Assembly: GCA_029568995.1 (NCBI GenBank)
Contig: JAKPYU010000117.1
Location: 1 to 35,517, forward strand
From: Candidatus Omnitrophota bacterium
GTDB lineage: Bacteria; Hinthialibacterota; Hinthialibacteria; Hinthialibacterales; JAKPRU01
Length of the DNA stretch: 35,517 nt
Reading direction: 5' to 3'
Shown here: positions 10,335 through 17,403 of the stretch, piece after piece
Numbering within the stretch: the first letter of the stretch is position 1
Layout: each line of letters begins with the position of its first letter
Translations under genes and position numbers: made by a program
Notes under the pieces: model-generated
Seen by the model: only the letters and a program-made list of their open reading frames with translations
Told to the model about the DNA's origin: nothing
The model's database searches: none

Positions 10335-11162
10335 TCAAATGGCTCGCTGCGTATTCTGATCCACAACCTCCCACGCCCCTTCGTATTCATAATAATCGAA
10401 AAGCGCAAGCCCGGTACGATAATACTCACCCATCTGGATCTGGTTCTTAACGCGACCTCGAAATACGATCAGAACATGGCACGAGTCGTCGTCTCTCTGT
10501 GGCTGAATGGTCGGGAAGATAATATGAAGTTCCTGATTGATATCGAAGCGGTCGTTGGCAAAGAATCCGACCCCGGAGAAGCGCTCCAGGTCAATGTCAT
10601 CGGTTATTGCAGGCGACCATTTGCCGGTTACAAATTCATGCGAGGAGATCGTCCGGTAGAGCATTGGAAGGGGAACGGAGTGTCGGGCCGCCCGTCTGCG
10701 CTTGACCGTCTCGCCGCATTCCATGCAGGCATGAGCACCCGGTCGCAGGACCGCTTTGCATTTTGGGCATCTTTCTTCTTTGACTTTATGATCGAATTTC
10801 CATTGTCTCTGGGATTGCATGGGAATATCGCTGCGTTCGATAAACGTGGTTTCATCGCAAAAGGGATCGATTTCGATTCGCTTGTCGAGTTGGGTCGCGG
10901 AGAACAGATCCTGAAGGCGCTGCGGGATTCGAATGACATGGAGCCTGCCGCCGACCACGGTCCTTCGATTCGCCTCCTGTTCCAGGCACGCAAGGCCGAT
11001 CATGCCCACCATGCCGACATTCTGGAAATCGAGGATCAGAGGCCGGTTGCGATGACCGAGCGTATCAAAGGCCCGCTTGAGCTGAACCGCGCCCTGCCGG
11101 TCCAGGTCGCCTTCCAGGGCCAATGCTGTGGTCTTACCGTTATGGATACGCTTGATCCTCAT
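10335..11162 (-). CDS. STAS-zinc ribbon-PilZ fusion protein
   Basis: The 275-residue protein joins three modules. Residues about 1-100 look like a STAS domain (LALEGDLDRQGAVQLKRAF and LILDFQNVGMVGMIGLACLE). The usual DSSG phosphorylation motif reads VGMIG, so serine phosphorylation as in SpoIIAA is unlikely. A CPKC...CMEC four-cysteine zinc ribbon follows. The C-terminal part resembles a PilZ domain: RRAAR fits the RxxxR arm and FSGVGF fits the SxxG part of the second c-di-GMP motif, though the preceding Asp is shifted. I infer a sensor that couples c-di-GMP to polysaccharide export, because the gene heads the Wza/Wzc operon. The ATG at 11162 has GGAAG upstream; a TTG at 11183 would add seven residues. 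Domain calls are by eye; the PilZ call is the least certain. Confidence 0.72.
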   Translation of the reverse strand: MRIKRIHNGKTTALALEGDLDRQGAVQLKRAFDTLGHRNRPLILDFQNVGMVGMIGLACLEQEANRRTVVGGRLHVIRIPQRLQDLFSATQLDKRIEIDPFCDETTFIERSDIPMQSQRQWKFDHKVKEERCPKCKAVLRPGAHACMECGETVKRRRAARHSVPLPMLYRTISSHEFVTGKWSPAITDDIDLERFSGVGFFANDRFDINQELHIIFPTIQPQRDDDSCHVLIVFRGRVKNQIQMGEYYRTGLALFDYYEYEGAWEVVDQNTQRAI

Positions 11163-11208
11163 CCCAACTTCCGTCCGGCCCAACGTTCGCCGACAATAGA
11201 ACTTCCCT

Positions 11209-11225
11209 GAGAGTATACCACTCTC
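11209..11225 (-). promoter_or_regulatory. Extended -10 promoter within an inverted repeat, leftward export operon
   Basis: On the minus strand TGG is followed directly by TATACT (11217-11212), an extended -10 element. It lies inside the perfect inverted repeat GAGAGT-ATACC-ACTCTC (11209-11225), as expected of an operator over a promoter. Transcription would begin about 40 bases before the ATG at 11162. No good -35 was found. Confidence 0.45.
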
Positions 11226-11353
11226 CCTCTTCCTGAACAGCAGCGATTCGCAGCCTCAGATTCCTTTCGGACTATGACCGTCTCACCCATCGGAACAAAT
11301 CGGATTCGCGGATCCGAAATGGACAAATCTTTGCTTAACAGACTATCATTGGC

Positions 11354-11389
11354 GGGAAAGAATAGCAAATTACTTGCCATTTCTTTCCC
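11354..11389. promoter_or_regulatory. Nine-base perfect inverted repeat, possible operator
   Basis: GGGAAAGAA at 11354-11362 is the exact reverse complement of TTCTTTCCC at 11381-11389, with an 18-base spacer that contains a smaller GCAA/TTGC pair. No T-run follows, so a terminator is unlikely. The related phrase GGGAAAG recurs at 11579-11585, just before the start of the pentapeptide-like gene. Confidence 0.4.
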
Positions 11390-11592
11390 ATTAGGGGCTT
11401 CTATGGGGAATTTTCTTCCCAATCGTCCGCCGGTCGAGTTGGCGGATGAGACAATCGGGAATAAACTCTGTGACATATTTAATTGGCCATGGGGTTTTAT
11501 TCCTGGGTTGCCTGAGTTAGAATTATAATGAAGAGGTATGAGTATGTCTTTTGGCGATGTGCCAAAAGAGTCCGAATCGGGAAAGTATGTCG

Positions 11593-13476
11593 ATGGTGAT
11601 GCCCAAGGACCCCAGATCGCGGCACCAGGGAGAGGCTGCCTTTCAACCGAAAGGTGAGCAGGTCCCTCTCTGCTCCTACCGGAGTCCATTGGATGGGTGG
11701 CGATGCAACGAGCCGGCGATAAGGGGCGGTGAACAGGCTTACTGCATCCTTCACGATCCTTCGCCGGACAAGTCCCACGATCTGTTCCACCAGGCGCTTC
11801 GTCGGCGCATGGAAAAAGGGGAATCGTGGTTTGACGGCATAGTCTGCCCATTCCCGATGTCGTTTCGGGGGCAGCGATTTACCCGGAGCACGAGTTTTCA
11901 CGGTGCGCAATTCCTGGCCGGAGCCGATTTTCGCGATGTCTCTTTCGGCGGTCCGACAACTCTGTTTGTGGACGCTGTGTTCTCAGGAGGGGAGGTGGAT
12001 TTTGCCGGTTGCTCTTTCCATGGCGAACGGGCGGACTTTTCACACGCGGAGTTTCATGGGGATGCGGTGTCGTTCGAACAGGTGTTCTTTGCGGTAAAGG
12101 ATCTTTTCATGAAGGAGACCCTGTTCGATGCGAAACGGGGGATTGCATTTGCGGGTAGCCGGTTTACGGGCGAGCGGGTGTCTTTTCGAGGAGCGGTTTT
12201 TCGAGGGCACGCCGTGTTCTTCGAGGGGGTTCGGTTTTCGGTAGATGAGGTGGATGCTTCCGAAAGCCGATTCGAATCCGACCTGATTTCATTTGAGGAA
12301 GTCATTCAAACCAAGGGACGGCTGACCTTGGCGAAATCGGTCATCGACGGAAACCAGGTCTCTTTTGCCGGCGGACGCTGGGACGGAGACGCGCTTCTGT
12401 TCTCAAGAGCCAATTGGAAATTGGGTCACCTGGAGTTTCGAGGGGCGAAACTGGGACTTAAAAGCCTGATCTGTTTCAAAGCGGCCCACATTGAAGGACG
12501 AAGCATTTCATTTAGTGAGAGTGTATTCCTTACGCCAAGTGTGAATCTGACCTGGATGCAGTTGATTGCAAAAGAGAGTATCCGTTTCGAGCGCATCGAC
12601 TGGGAGGGGCAGATTGTCGGCAACGGGATGCGCATGACGGCACGGGAGATCTCATTCGACCAGGCCCATTTCGGCGGCGAATGTTTCGAACTGACCTCCT
12701 CGCGATTGCAGGCCCGTCAATTGAATGCCTGGAAGGCAGGATTTCTTTGCTCACGCTTTTCGCTTTCCAATGCGGTTCTGGACGTAGAAGCGGTGCATTT
12801 CCTGGAATCGAACTTCGGCGGGAATCATGTCTATTTCCATCGCATCCGGTGGTCGGGGGACCGATTCCTGATGCTCGGTACCCAGGTGGCATCCAAACGA
12901 CTTTCGTTCAACCGGGCTGTGCTGAACGGCCAGGTTTTTGAAATGAACGATTGCGATCTGGGGAATTGTCACGTGTCTTTCTGGGAGACCGATTTTGCCG
13001 ATACGCGCGGACATTTCGGGAATTTGGCAGGAAAGGATTGCCGCTTGAAATTCAAGGCGTATCTGAAGAACGTCCATTTCGATACGGACCTGGATTTGTC
13101 GTGCGATCTCTCGGGTTGTGTCTGGCCGGGAGAGGGATTCCTGCGCCGCCCGAAGCTTCTTCCGGAACACACCGCGCAGAGTCCGAAAGAGTGGACGGAA
13201 CTGGGAAACGAATATCGCTGGATCGCACGGCAGTTTGAGCGATTCGGTCGTCGCCGTCGTGCAAATGACTTCTACTATTCCGCGTTCGAGTGCCACCGCA
13301 AAAAACTGGCCTCTGAAGGACGTCATGCGGAACGCTGGAAGATGGAATTCCTCAAGTGGTGTGTGGGGTATCGCCTGACGCCGTCCCGCTACGCGCCATT
13401 GGCCGTCTTTTTCGGGATTCTCTCCTCTCTCGCTTCAACAGTAGCCAGCTGGTGGCCCGGCCACCGGAGCGGGTAA
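11593..13476 (+). CDS. Pentapeptide-repeat-like protein with N-terminal Cys/His cluster
   Basis: The product, about 627 residues, is built mostly of repeats in which F recurs every fifth or tenth residue (such as VSFRGAVFRGHAVFFEGVRF), the pattern of a quadrilateral pentapeptide beta-helix. Residues about 27-54 form a Cys/His cluster, C-x10-C-x12-C-x2-H ending YCILH, which may bind zinc. The C-terminal 90 residues (NEYRWIARQFERFGRRRRANDFYYSAFE...) resemble the helical segment that precedes an ion-channel domain in some pentapeptide proteins. Here there is only a short hydrophobic end (APLAVFFGILSSLAS), so the channel appears lost. The start is uncertain among TTG 11551 and ATGs at 11557, 11587, 11593 and 11599; I chose 11593 because GGGAAAG lies seven bases upstream. 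Function is unknown; it may be a membrane-attached scaffold. It stands alone on its strand. Confidence 0.75.
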   Translation: MVMPKDPRSRHQGEAAFQPKGEQVPLCSYRSPLDGWRCNEPAIRGGEQAYCILHDPSPDKSHDLFHQALRRRMEKGESWFDGIVCPFPMSFRGQRFTRSTSFHGAQFLAGADFRDVSFGGPTTLFVDAVFSGGEVDFAGCSFHGERADFSHAEFHGDAVSFEQVFFAVKDLFMKETLFDAKRGIAFAGSRFTGERVSFRGAVFRGHAVFFEGVRFSVDEVDASESRFESDLISFEEVIQTKGRLTLAKSVIDGNQVSFAGGRWDGDALLFSRANWKLGHLEFRGAKLGLKSLICFKAAHIEGRSISFSESVFLTPSVNLTWMQLIAKESIRFERIDWEGQIVGNGMRMTAREISFDQAHFGGECFELTSSRLQARQLNAWKAGFLCSRFSLSNAVLDVEAVHFLESNFGGNHVYFHRIRWSGDRFLMLGTQVASKRLSFNRAVLNGQVFEMNDCDLGNCHVSFWETDFADTRGHFGNLAGKDCRLKFKAYLKNVHFDTDLDLSCDLSGCVWPGEGFLRRPKLLPEHTAQSPKEWTELGNEYRWIARQFERFGRRRRANDFYYSAFECHRKKLASEGRHAERWKMEFLKWCVGYRLTPSRYAPLAVFFGILSSLASTVASWWPGHRSG

Positions 13477-13513
13477 AAACAATCCCCTTTCCATTGAAGA
13501 ATCAATAGAGATC

Positions 13514-13807
13514 TCAATACCGTCGTTTTTGCCAGCCAAAGGCTTCCTTGAATCGCTGACCCCCCTTGCAGTTTTTCAACAGAAATAGCGCACCGGCCGC
13601 AATAAAGCACAGCACAAAAAACGTGATCAGGGTGGTGTAAAAGCTTCTCCGGTGCGTGTTTTTTGCCTGGGATGCCAGGCGGTCGATCCTTGCCTGCATG
13701 GCATCCGCGTAACTGTCCTCTTCGGGAGCAGATCCGTTTACCGGTTTCTCCGGTGCGGCATCCTGCGTGGGCGCGGAATCTTTGGATTTGTCCTTCTTGT
13801 CACCCAT
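13514..13807 (-). CDS. Small single-pass membrane protein, unknown function
   Basis: A 97-residue protein, not recognised. The N-terminal half is hydrophilic and rich in Lys, Asp, Ser and Pro (MGDKKDKSKDS...). An amphipathic stretch (ADAMQARIDRLASQAKN) and one membrane helix (LITFFVLCFIAAGALFLL) follow, then a short basic tail ending WQKRRY. I chose the ATG at 13807 because AGAGG lies about eight bases upstream; a longer frame up to 13876 has no such site. It lies 101 bases downstream of the ABC ATPase stop on the same strand, so it may be the last gene of that transcript. The topology suggests a soluble N-terminal tail held at the inner membrane. Confidence 0.6.
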   Translation of the reverse strand: MGDKKDKSKDSAPTQDAAPEKPVNGSAPEEDSYADAMQARIDRLASQAKNTHRRSFYTTLITFFVLCFIAAGALFLLKNCKGGQRFKEAFGWQKRRY

Positions 13808-13908
13808 TGGAATACCTCTTCTCGCTTTCAATCCAATCAGCTCAAGGGGAATATACGACAGGGGAACAACAGGCAAAAGGCCGCATGGGACAGGGAAACG
13901 AGGAATGT

Positions 13909-15162
13909 TTATTGTTTCGGAAGCAGTTCGGTTCGAAAAGGCATGTAGCCGGTTCCCCGAACACCGCGTCCTTTCTCACCCGGTCGAACCATGAAGGGGC
14001 ACAGGCATTTGCGATAATCGGAACCCAGTACGAAATTCATCGAGGATCCCGGTCCGGCATCCCGTTGGGTCAACGCAACGGAAAGGCTGTAATATCCCTC
14101 CAGCAGATTCAATTCTTCGATCATAAAGCGACAGATTCCCGTTCCGCGCAAGGCTGGCAGGTCTCCACGGATGATATGCGTGCCGGTGGTAATAAACGCG
14201 TTGTCATCATCGTCATGAATGGCAATGCCGAAAACCGGATCGGGATACACCTCCGGGGAATGGTAATGCAGATCGACCCGCACCCACTCGCCGGTATCGA
14301 ACACATAACGCTCTTTGCCCTCTTTATCGTACATCTTGACATCGGTGATCCTCGCGCGCATATCGCCGAACCGGTTCCGAAGGGAAACCTCAGGCGGTGG
14401 CGCGATTCCGCTTGCCCGGCTGAGTTCGAACAGGTGCTGACGGTACAGGCCGATCATCTCGTAGGGATGCCCCTGCCCGATAATTCCTCCGCCATCCATG
14501 ACCACCGCCCGGGTACACAACGCCAGAAGAACATCCAGGTCATGCGAAACCAGAATCACTGTCTTGCCCGATGCCGCGACCTGCCGGAGATGGCTGACGC
14601 ATTTTCGCTGGAACAGCTGATCTCCGACTGCCAGGATCTCATCGACCAGCAGAATGTCCGGTTCGACATACGCGCCCACCGCAAAACCCAGGCGCAGAAA
14701 CATACCGGAAGAGTAGTGCTTGACCGGCGTGTCGATGAATTTCCCGATCCCGGAGAAGTCAATGATATCCTGCACACGTGCCTTGAGGATTGCCTCCGGA
14801 ATGCCCAGCAAAGCGCCCGACAGGAAGATATTCTCACGACCGGTGAGATCCGGGTGAAAGCCCACACCGACCTCCAGAAGGGAGGCAATTGTCCCCTGGA
14901 CAGTCAATGTGCCGGAGGTGGGATTGGTGATTCCCGCAATGACTTTCAGGAGTGTGCTCTTCCCGGACCCGTTATCGCCGATAATGCCGAGAATCTCACC
15001 CGAATGGACATCGAGCGAGACCTCCCGCAGGGCAAGGAATTCCTCGGAGCGAACGCGACGCGCTCCCCAGCGCAGGATCTTTTCCTTCAGTGTAGAGTAC
15101 TGTTCATGAGAGAGGTGATAGCATTTGGTGACGCGATCCAGGCGGACGACAGGCTGCGTCAT
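13909..15162 (-). CDS. Wzt-like ABC transporter ATP-binding protein with C-terminal substrate domain
   Basis: This is the nucleotide-binding half of a polysaccharide or teichoic-acid type ABC exporter. It has Walker A GDNGSGKST (residues 62-70), an ABC signature region HYSSGMFLRLGFAVG, Walker B DILLVDEILAVGD and the switch histidine in VSHD. After the ATPase (to about 245) comes a C-terminal domain of about 170 residues that looks like the Wzt C-terminal beta-sandwich (RARITDVKMYDKEGKE, VDLHYHSPEVYPDPVFGIAI). In O-antigen exporters that domain binds the chain terminus. No Wzm-type permease is encoded anywhere in the window, which is unusual because the two are normally adjacent. The start overlaps the stop of the lyase gene upstream by four bases (ATGA), implying translational coupling. 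The family is clear; the substrate is unknown. Confidence 0.9.
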   Translation of the reverse strand: MTQPVVRLDRVTKCYHLSHEQYSTLKEKILRWGARRVRSEEFLALREVSLDVHSGEILGIIGDNGSGKSTLLKVIAGITNPTSGTLTVQGTIASLLEVGVGFHPDLTGRENIFLSGALLGIPEAILKARVQDIIDFSGIGKFIDTPVKHYSSGMFLRLGFAVGAYVEPDILLVDEILAVGDQLFQRKCVSHLRQVAASGKTVILVSHDLDVLLALCTRAVVMDGGGIIGQGHPYEMIGLYRQHLFELSRASGIAPPPEVSLRNRFGDMRARITDVKMYDKEGKERYVFDTGEWVRVDLHYHSPEVYPDPVFGIAIHDDDDNAFITTGTHIIRGDLPALRGTGICRFMIEELNLLEGYYSLSVALTQRDAGPGSSMNFVLGSDYRKCLCPFMVRPGEKGRGVRGTGYMPFRTELLPKQ

Positions 15163-16646
15163 AGCAGTTCATACTCCCTCACGGTCATGCGGAGCTGCGC
15201 AAGCCTTTGCGTCTCCCGATCGCACCAGGCTTTGAGGGGTTGGGCTTGCAGAGCGATTTGCTCAAAAGACTCTCGGACCCGGTCGGGATGCGGACCGAAT
15301 GCCTGGTGACGTCGACGCACGTTCTCCGCCGGATCGGCAATAGCGGCGAACTCGGAGTCCGTGAGGACCTCCTGGCCGGTTTCGCTCAGCACATGATTGA
15401 CACGTTCCAGGGAGAAGCGTCCCGTTTCTTCGCACGCGGCAACGGCATCCGAGACGATTCGATACGCGGCACGAAATGTCAGTCCGCGCTCACGGGCCAG
15501 CATATCCGCCAGATCCACCGCTTCGATGAATCCCTGTGTTGTGGCCTTCTTCATCGCCTCCGCGTGAATCTCCAGCCCGTCCAGCAATCCGGAAAGGCCG
15601 TCGGCGATCCCTGATACTTCGCGGATGACATCCATTTCTACAAACTTGGTCCATTGGGTATCCCGGTTGTATCCGGAAAAGTTTCCCAGGTTTGCGGCGA
15701 GCAATGCCTGGGTATGCCCCATGACAACCGTTGCGCGGCCCTTGATGACCTCCAGGAGATCCGGATTCCGTTTCTGTGGCATGATGGAACTGCCTGTGGT
15801 CCAGGCTTTGGGCAGGCTGAGAAACGAGAAGGCGGGCATGGAGAACAAAATGAGATCCTGGGAAATCCGTGCGGCATGACGCATGAACTGCGCGCAGGCG
15901 GCCGCCAGGTCTGCCCCCATTTCTCCGCGACTCTCCACGGCGTCCAGGGAGTTGAATTCCGGTCCATGGAAGCCGAGCAGGTCGGCGGTGCGCTCGCAGT
16001 GGATCTCCCAGGTTGTTCCATAGCTTGCCGCTCCGCCCAGCGGGGAGCGGTTCAAGCGGGGATAGAGATCGCGTAAACGCTGGAGATCGCGCAGCAGGCC
16101 CGCCGCGTACGATGCGCACCAGTGTCCCCATGTGGTGATCGTTGCCGGGCGGTGATGCGTGAATCCCGGCATGACCGTATCGAGGTGCTTCTCGGCGTGG
16201 TTCAGAACAGACTGCAGCAGGACATGCCATTCCTCCAGGAACGACAAGAGGGCATCCCGCAGGTACAACCGGACATCCGTTGCCGACTGGTCATTCCGGC
16301 TTCGCCCGGAGTGCATCCGCCCGCTGATCGACTCTCCGGCAACCTGCGCCACCTCGGCCTCGACGCAGATATGAACATCCTCCAATGCAGGGTTCAGTTT
16401 CCACACTCCGCGCTCGAAGCGAGTCTCGATCTCGTTCAATGCTTCAAGAAGTTTTTTTAGTTCTCCCTTTTGGTAGATGCCGATTTCCGCCAGCATGATA
16501 CTGTGCGCCCGATTGGTCCACAGGTCGTACGGAATCAGCAGTTCATCCGCCGGTGGGACAACCGTGACATCCCGTCCGGCACTCAATGCGATCATCCGCT
16601 CCTCGGCGGTTCCTTTCTTCTTCGTGGCCCATACAGCGCGATCCAT
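15159..16646 (-). CDS. Argininosuccinate lyase family enzyme (divergent)
   Basis: The protein belongs to the fumarase/aspartase superfamily and is closest to argininosuccinate lyase, which splits argininosuccinate to arginine and fumarate. It has the segment HSGRSRNDQSATDVRL and the superfamily signature GSSIMPQKRNPD, with the catalytic serine loop. Several motifs deviate: the usual WGGRF start is absent, THLQRAQP reads THHRPATI, KKNP reads KRNP, and YN-D-QEDKE reads YNRDTQWTKF. This could be a true ArgH from a divergent phylum or a related C-N lyase such as the EDDS-lyase-like members. The ATG at 16646 is preferred over a GTG at 16670 for its purine-rich upstream region. The stop overlaps the Wzt-like gene, an unexpected partner for an arginine enzyme. 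No other arginine gene is nearby. Confidence 0.75.
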   Translation of the reverse strand: MDRAVWATKKKGTAEERMIALSAGRDVTVVPPADELLIPYDLWTNRAHSIMLAEIGIYQKGELKKLLEALNEIETRFERGVWKLNPALEDVHICVEAEVAQVAGESISGRMHSGRSRNDQSATDVRLYLRDALLSFLEEWHVLLQSVLNHAEKHLDTVMPGFTHHRPATITTWGHWCASYAAGLLRDLQRLRDLYPRLNRSPLGGAASYGTTWEIHCERTADLLGFHGPEFNSLDAVESRGEMGADLAAACAQFMRHAARISQDLILFSMPAFSFLSLPKAWTTGSSIMPQKRNPDLLEVIKGRATVVMGHTQALLAANLGNFSGYNRDTQWTKFVEMDVIREVSGIADGLSGLLDGLEIHAEAMKKATTQGFIEAVDLADMLARERGLTFRAAYRIVSDAVAACEETGRFSLERVNHVLSETGQEVLTDSEFAAIADPAENVRRRHQAFGPHPDRVRESFEQIALQAQPLKAWCDRETQRLAQLRMTVREYELL

Positions 16647-16716
16647 GGCGGTTTCTCTCTTTCTCCGCACGTTTTTTACAAGAATATCCGTGAAAATGAA
16701 GGGATATTGGTGAAGA

Positions 16717-16748
16717 AATTACGAATTACGAATTACGAATTACGAATT
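16717..16748 (+). repeat. AATTACG heptamer tandem repeat
   Basis: Four perfect copies of AATTACG followed by AATT lie in the 118-base gap between the FlgT-C-like gene and the lyase gene. A different heptamer array is at 33913-34080; both units begin with AAT and keep a seven-base period. Confidence 0.9.
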
Positions 16749-16764
16749 GAAGAGCGGGGCGATG

Positions 16765-17184
16765 TCAGATCTTGCGCACCGAATCCCCGATGGAGATCGG
16801 ATTAACGCTGGGTCTGCCGGAGATCTGGTCTCTTTGGATGGGAAGTGGTCCCCGTTCGGTCGGAAGCACGCCCGGAAGCGTCCCTCCGGAGGGAGCGTGT
16901 GTCAGAAGGGCGGACATGACCGTGTGGGGCTGTTCCGCCAGATGAGGCAGCCGGGCCATCAGGATGGACATGTGTTCCTGCACATGAACGGCTTCCATTT
17001 CGGCCTTCACGAGCTCCAGTTTGCCCAGAGATTGCCCGGTTTGGGGATCCAGGATCTCATCTCCTTCCTCGAAAACCACCAGAAGGTCTCCCTTGGCCCA
17101 GCCGTCCGCCGAACCGCGATTCGCCACAAGACGATGATCGTCCAGAATTCGTATGATCTGTCCAAGCAACGGGGTCTCGTTCAT
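16765..17184 (-). CDS. Small protein resembling the FlgT C-terminal domain family
   Basis: A 139-residue protein with a beta-rich core of the type G-I-I--DD-RLVANRGSADGWAKGDLLVVFEEGDEI, then DPQTGQSLGKLELVKAEM. This pattern (a value that returns as 'no-G-x-x-D-G-x-x-x-G-D', then 'DP-TG--LG') is seen in FlgT C-terminal-like domains and in many uncharacterised proteins. The end (ISIGDSVRKI) repeats the 'I-x-x-GD-V' phrase. The ATG at 17184 has GGAGG six bases upstream, much better than the upstream in-frame starts, which would add unrelated residues. No signal peptide is seen. It is divergent from the response-regulator locus at 17404. The biological role is unknown and there is no flagellar gene nearby. 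Confidence 0.65.
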   Translation of the reverse strand: MNETPLLGQIIRILDDHRLVANRGSADGWAKGDLLVVFEEGDEILDPQTGQSLGKLELVKAEMEAVHVQEHMSILMARLPHLAEQPHTVMSALLTHAPSGGTLPGVLPTERGPLPIQRDQISGRPSVNPISIGDSVRKI

Positions 17185-17295
17185 GGCAAGCCTCCCTCGG
17201 CACAAAAAGCAAGTGCCACCCTGTGATGAATTCCTGCATTTCGTATCTTGTTCTATCATTGGCGTCGGAGATGGCAGTGTCAAGTCCTTTCTGTC

Positions 17296-17324
17296 TTGCC
17301 GGAATGACCTTGCCGGAGTACATA
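17296..17324 (+). promoter_or_regulatory. Possible promoter of the signalling/exopolysaccharide locus
   Basis: TTGCCG (17296-17301) is followed after 17 bases by TACATA (17319-17324), about 80 bases before the first regulator. The nine-base phrase CTTGCCGGA occurs twice here (17295 and 17309), a 14-base direct repeat that might bind a regulator. The promoter match is weak. Confidence 0.3.
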
Positions 17325-17403
17325 TTGATCTCAAACAGGTCGAAGGATTCGTGCTAGGATGGTGGTTGGAAAGGTCGAGATATCCTGAGAAGGAGCACCG
17401 GAG

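Larger units (their letters stand above)
11163..11592. other. 430-base divergent intergenic region with clustered inverted GGGAA motifs
   Basis: No convincing gene lies here. The region is AT-richer than its surroundings and separates the minus-strand export operon from the plus-strand pentapeptide-like gene. GGGAA or its complement TTCCC occurs seven times between 11203 and 11583 (about one expected by chance). There is a perfect nine-base inverted repeat GGGAAAGAA/TTCTTTCCC at 11354-11389, a GGGAA/TTCCC hairpin at 11406-11420 and a TCGGAT/ATCCGA repeat at 11300-11317. TATAAT at 11524-11529 could be a -10 element for the rightward gene, but no -35 is evident at the right distance. Confidence 0.5.

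Noticed and set aside
11274-11528. An 84-codon plus-strand frame within the intergenic region
   Set aside because: It contains the inverted repeats and AT-rich promoter-like sequence, has no clear ribosome site and resembles no known protein.
11538-11657. A 39-codon frame starting ATGAGTATG after AAGAGG, just before the pentapeptide-like gene
   Set aside because: The ribosome site is good, but the frame overlaps the 5' end of the larger gene and has no recognisable content. It could be a leader peptide, or mark a frameshift in the larger gene; neither can be shown.
11159-11851. A 230-codon minus-strand frame over the divergent intergenic region
   Set aside because: It runs opposite the pentapeptide-like gene and through operator-like repeats, with no family signal or ribosome site.
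13663-15309. A 548-codon plus-strand frame across the Wzt-like gene
   Set aside because: The ABC ATPase motifs on the other strand are decisive; the frame also runs across two genes.
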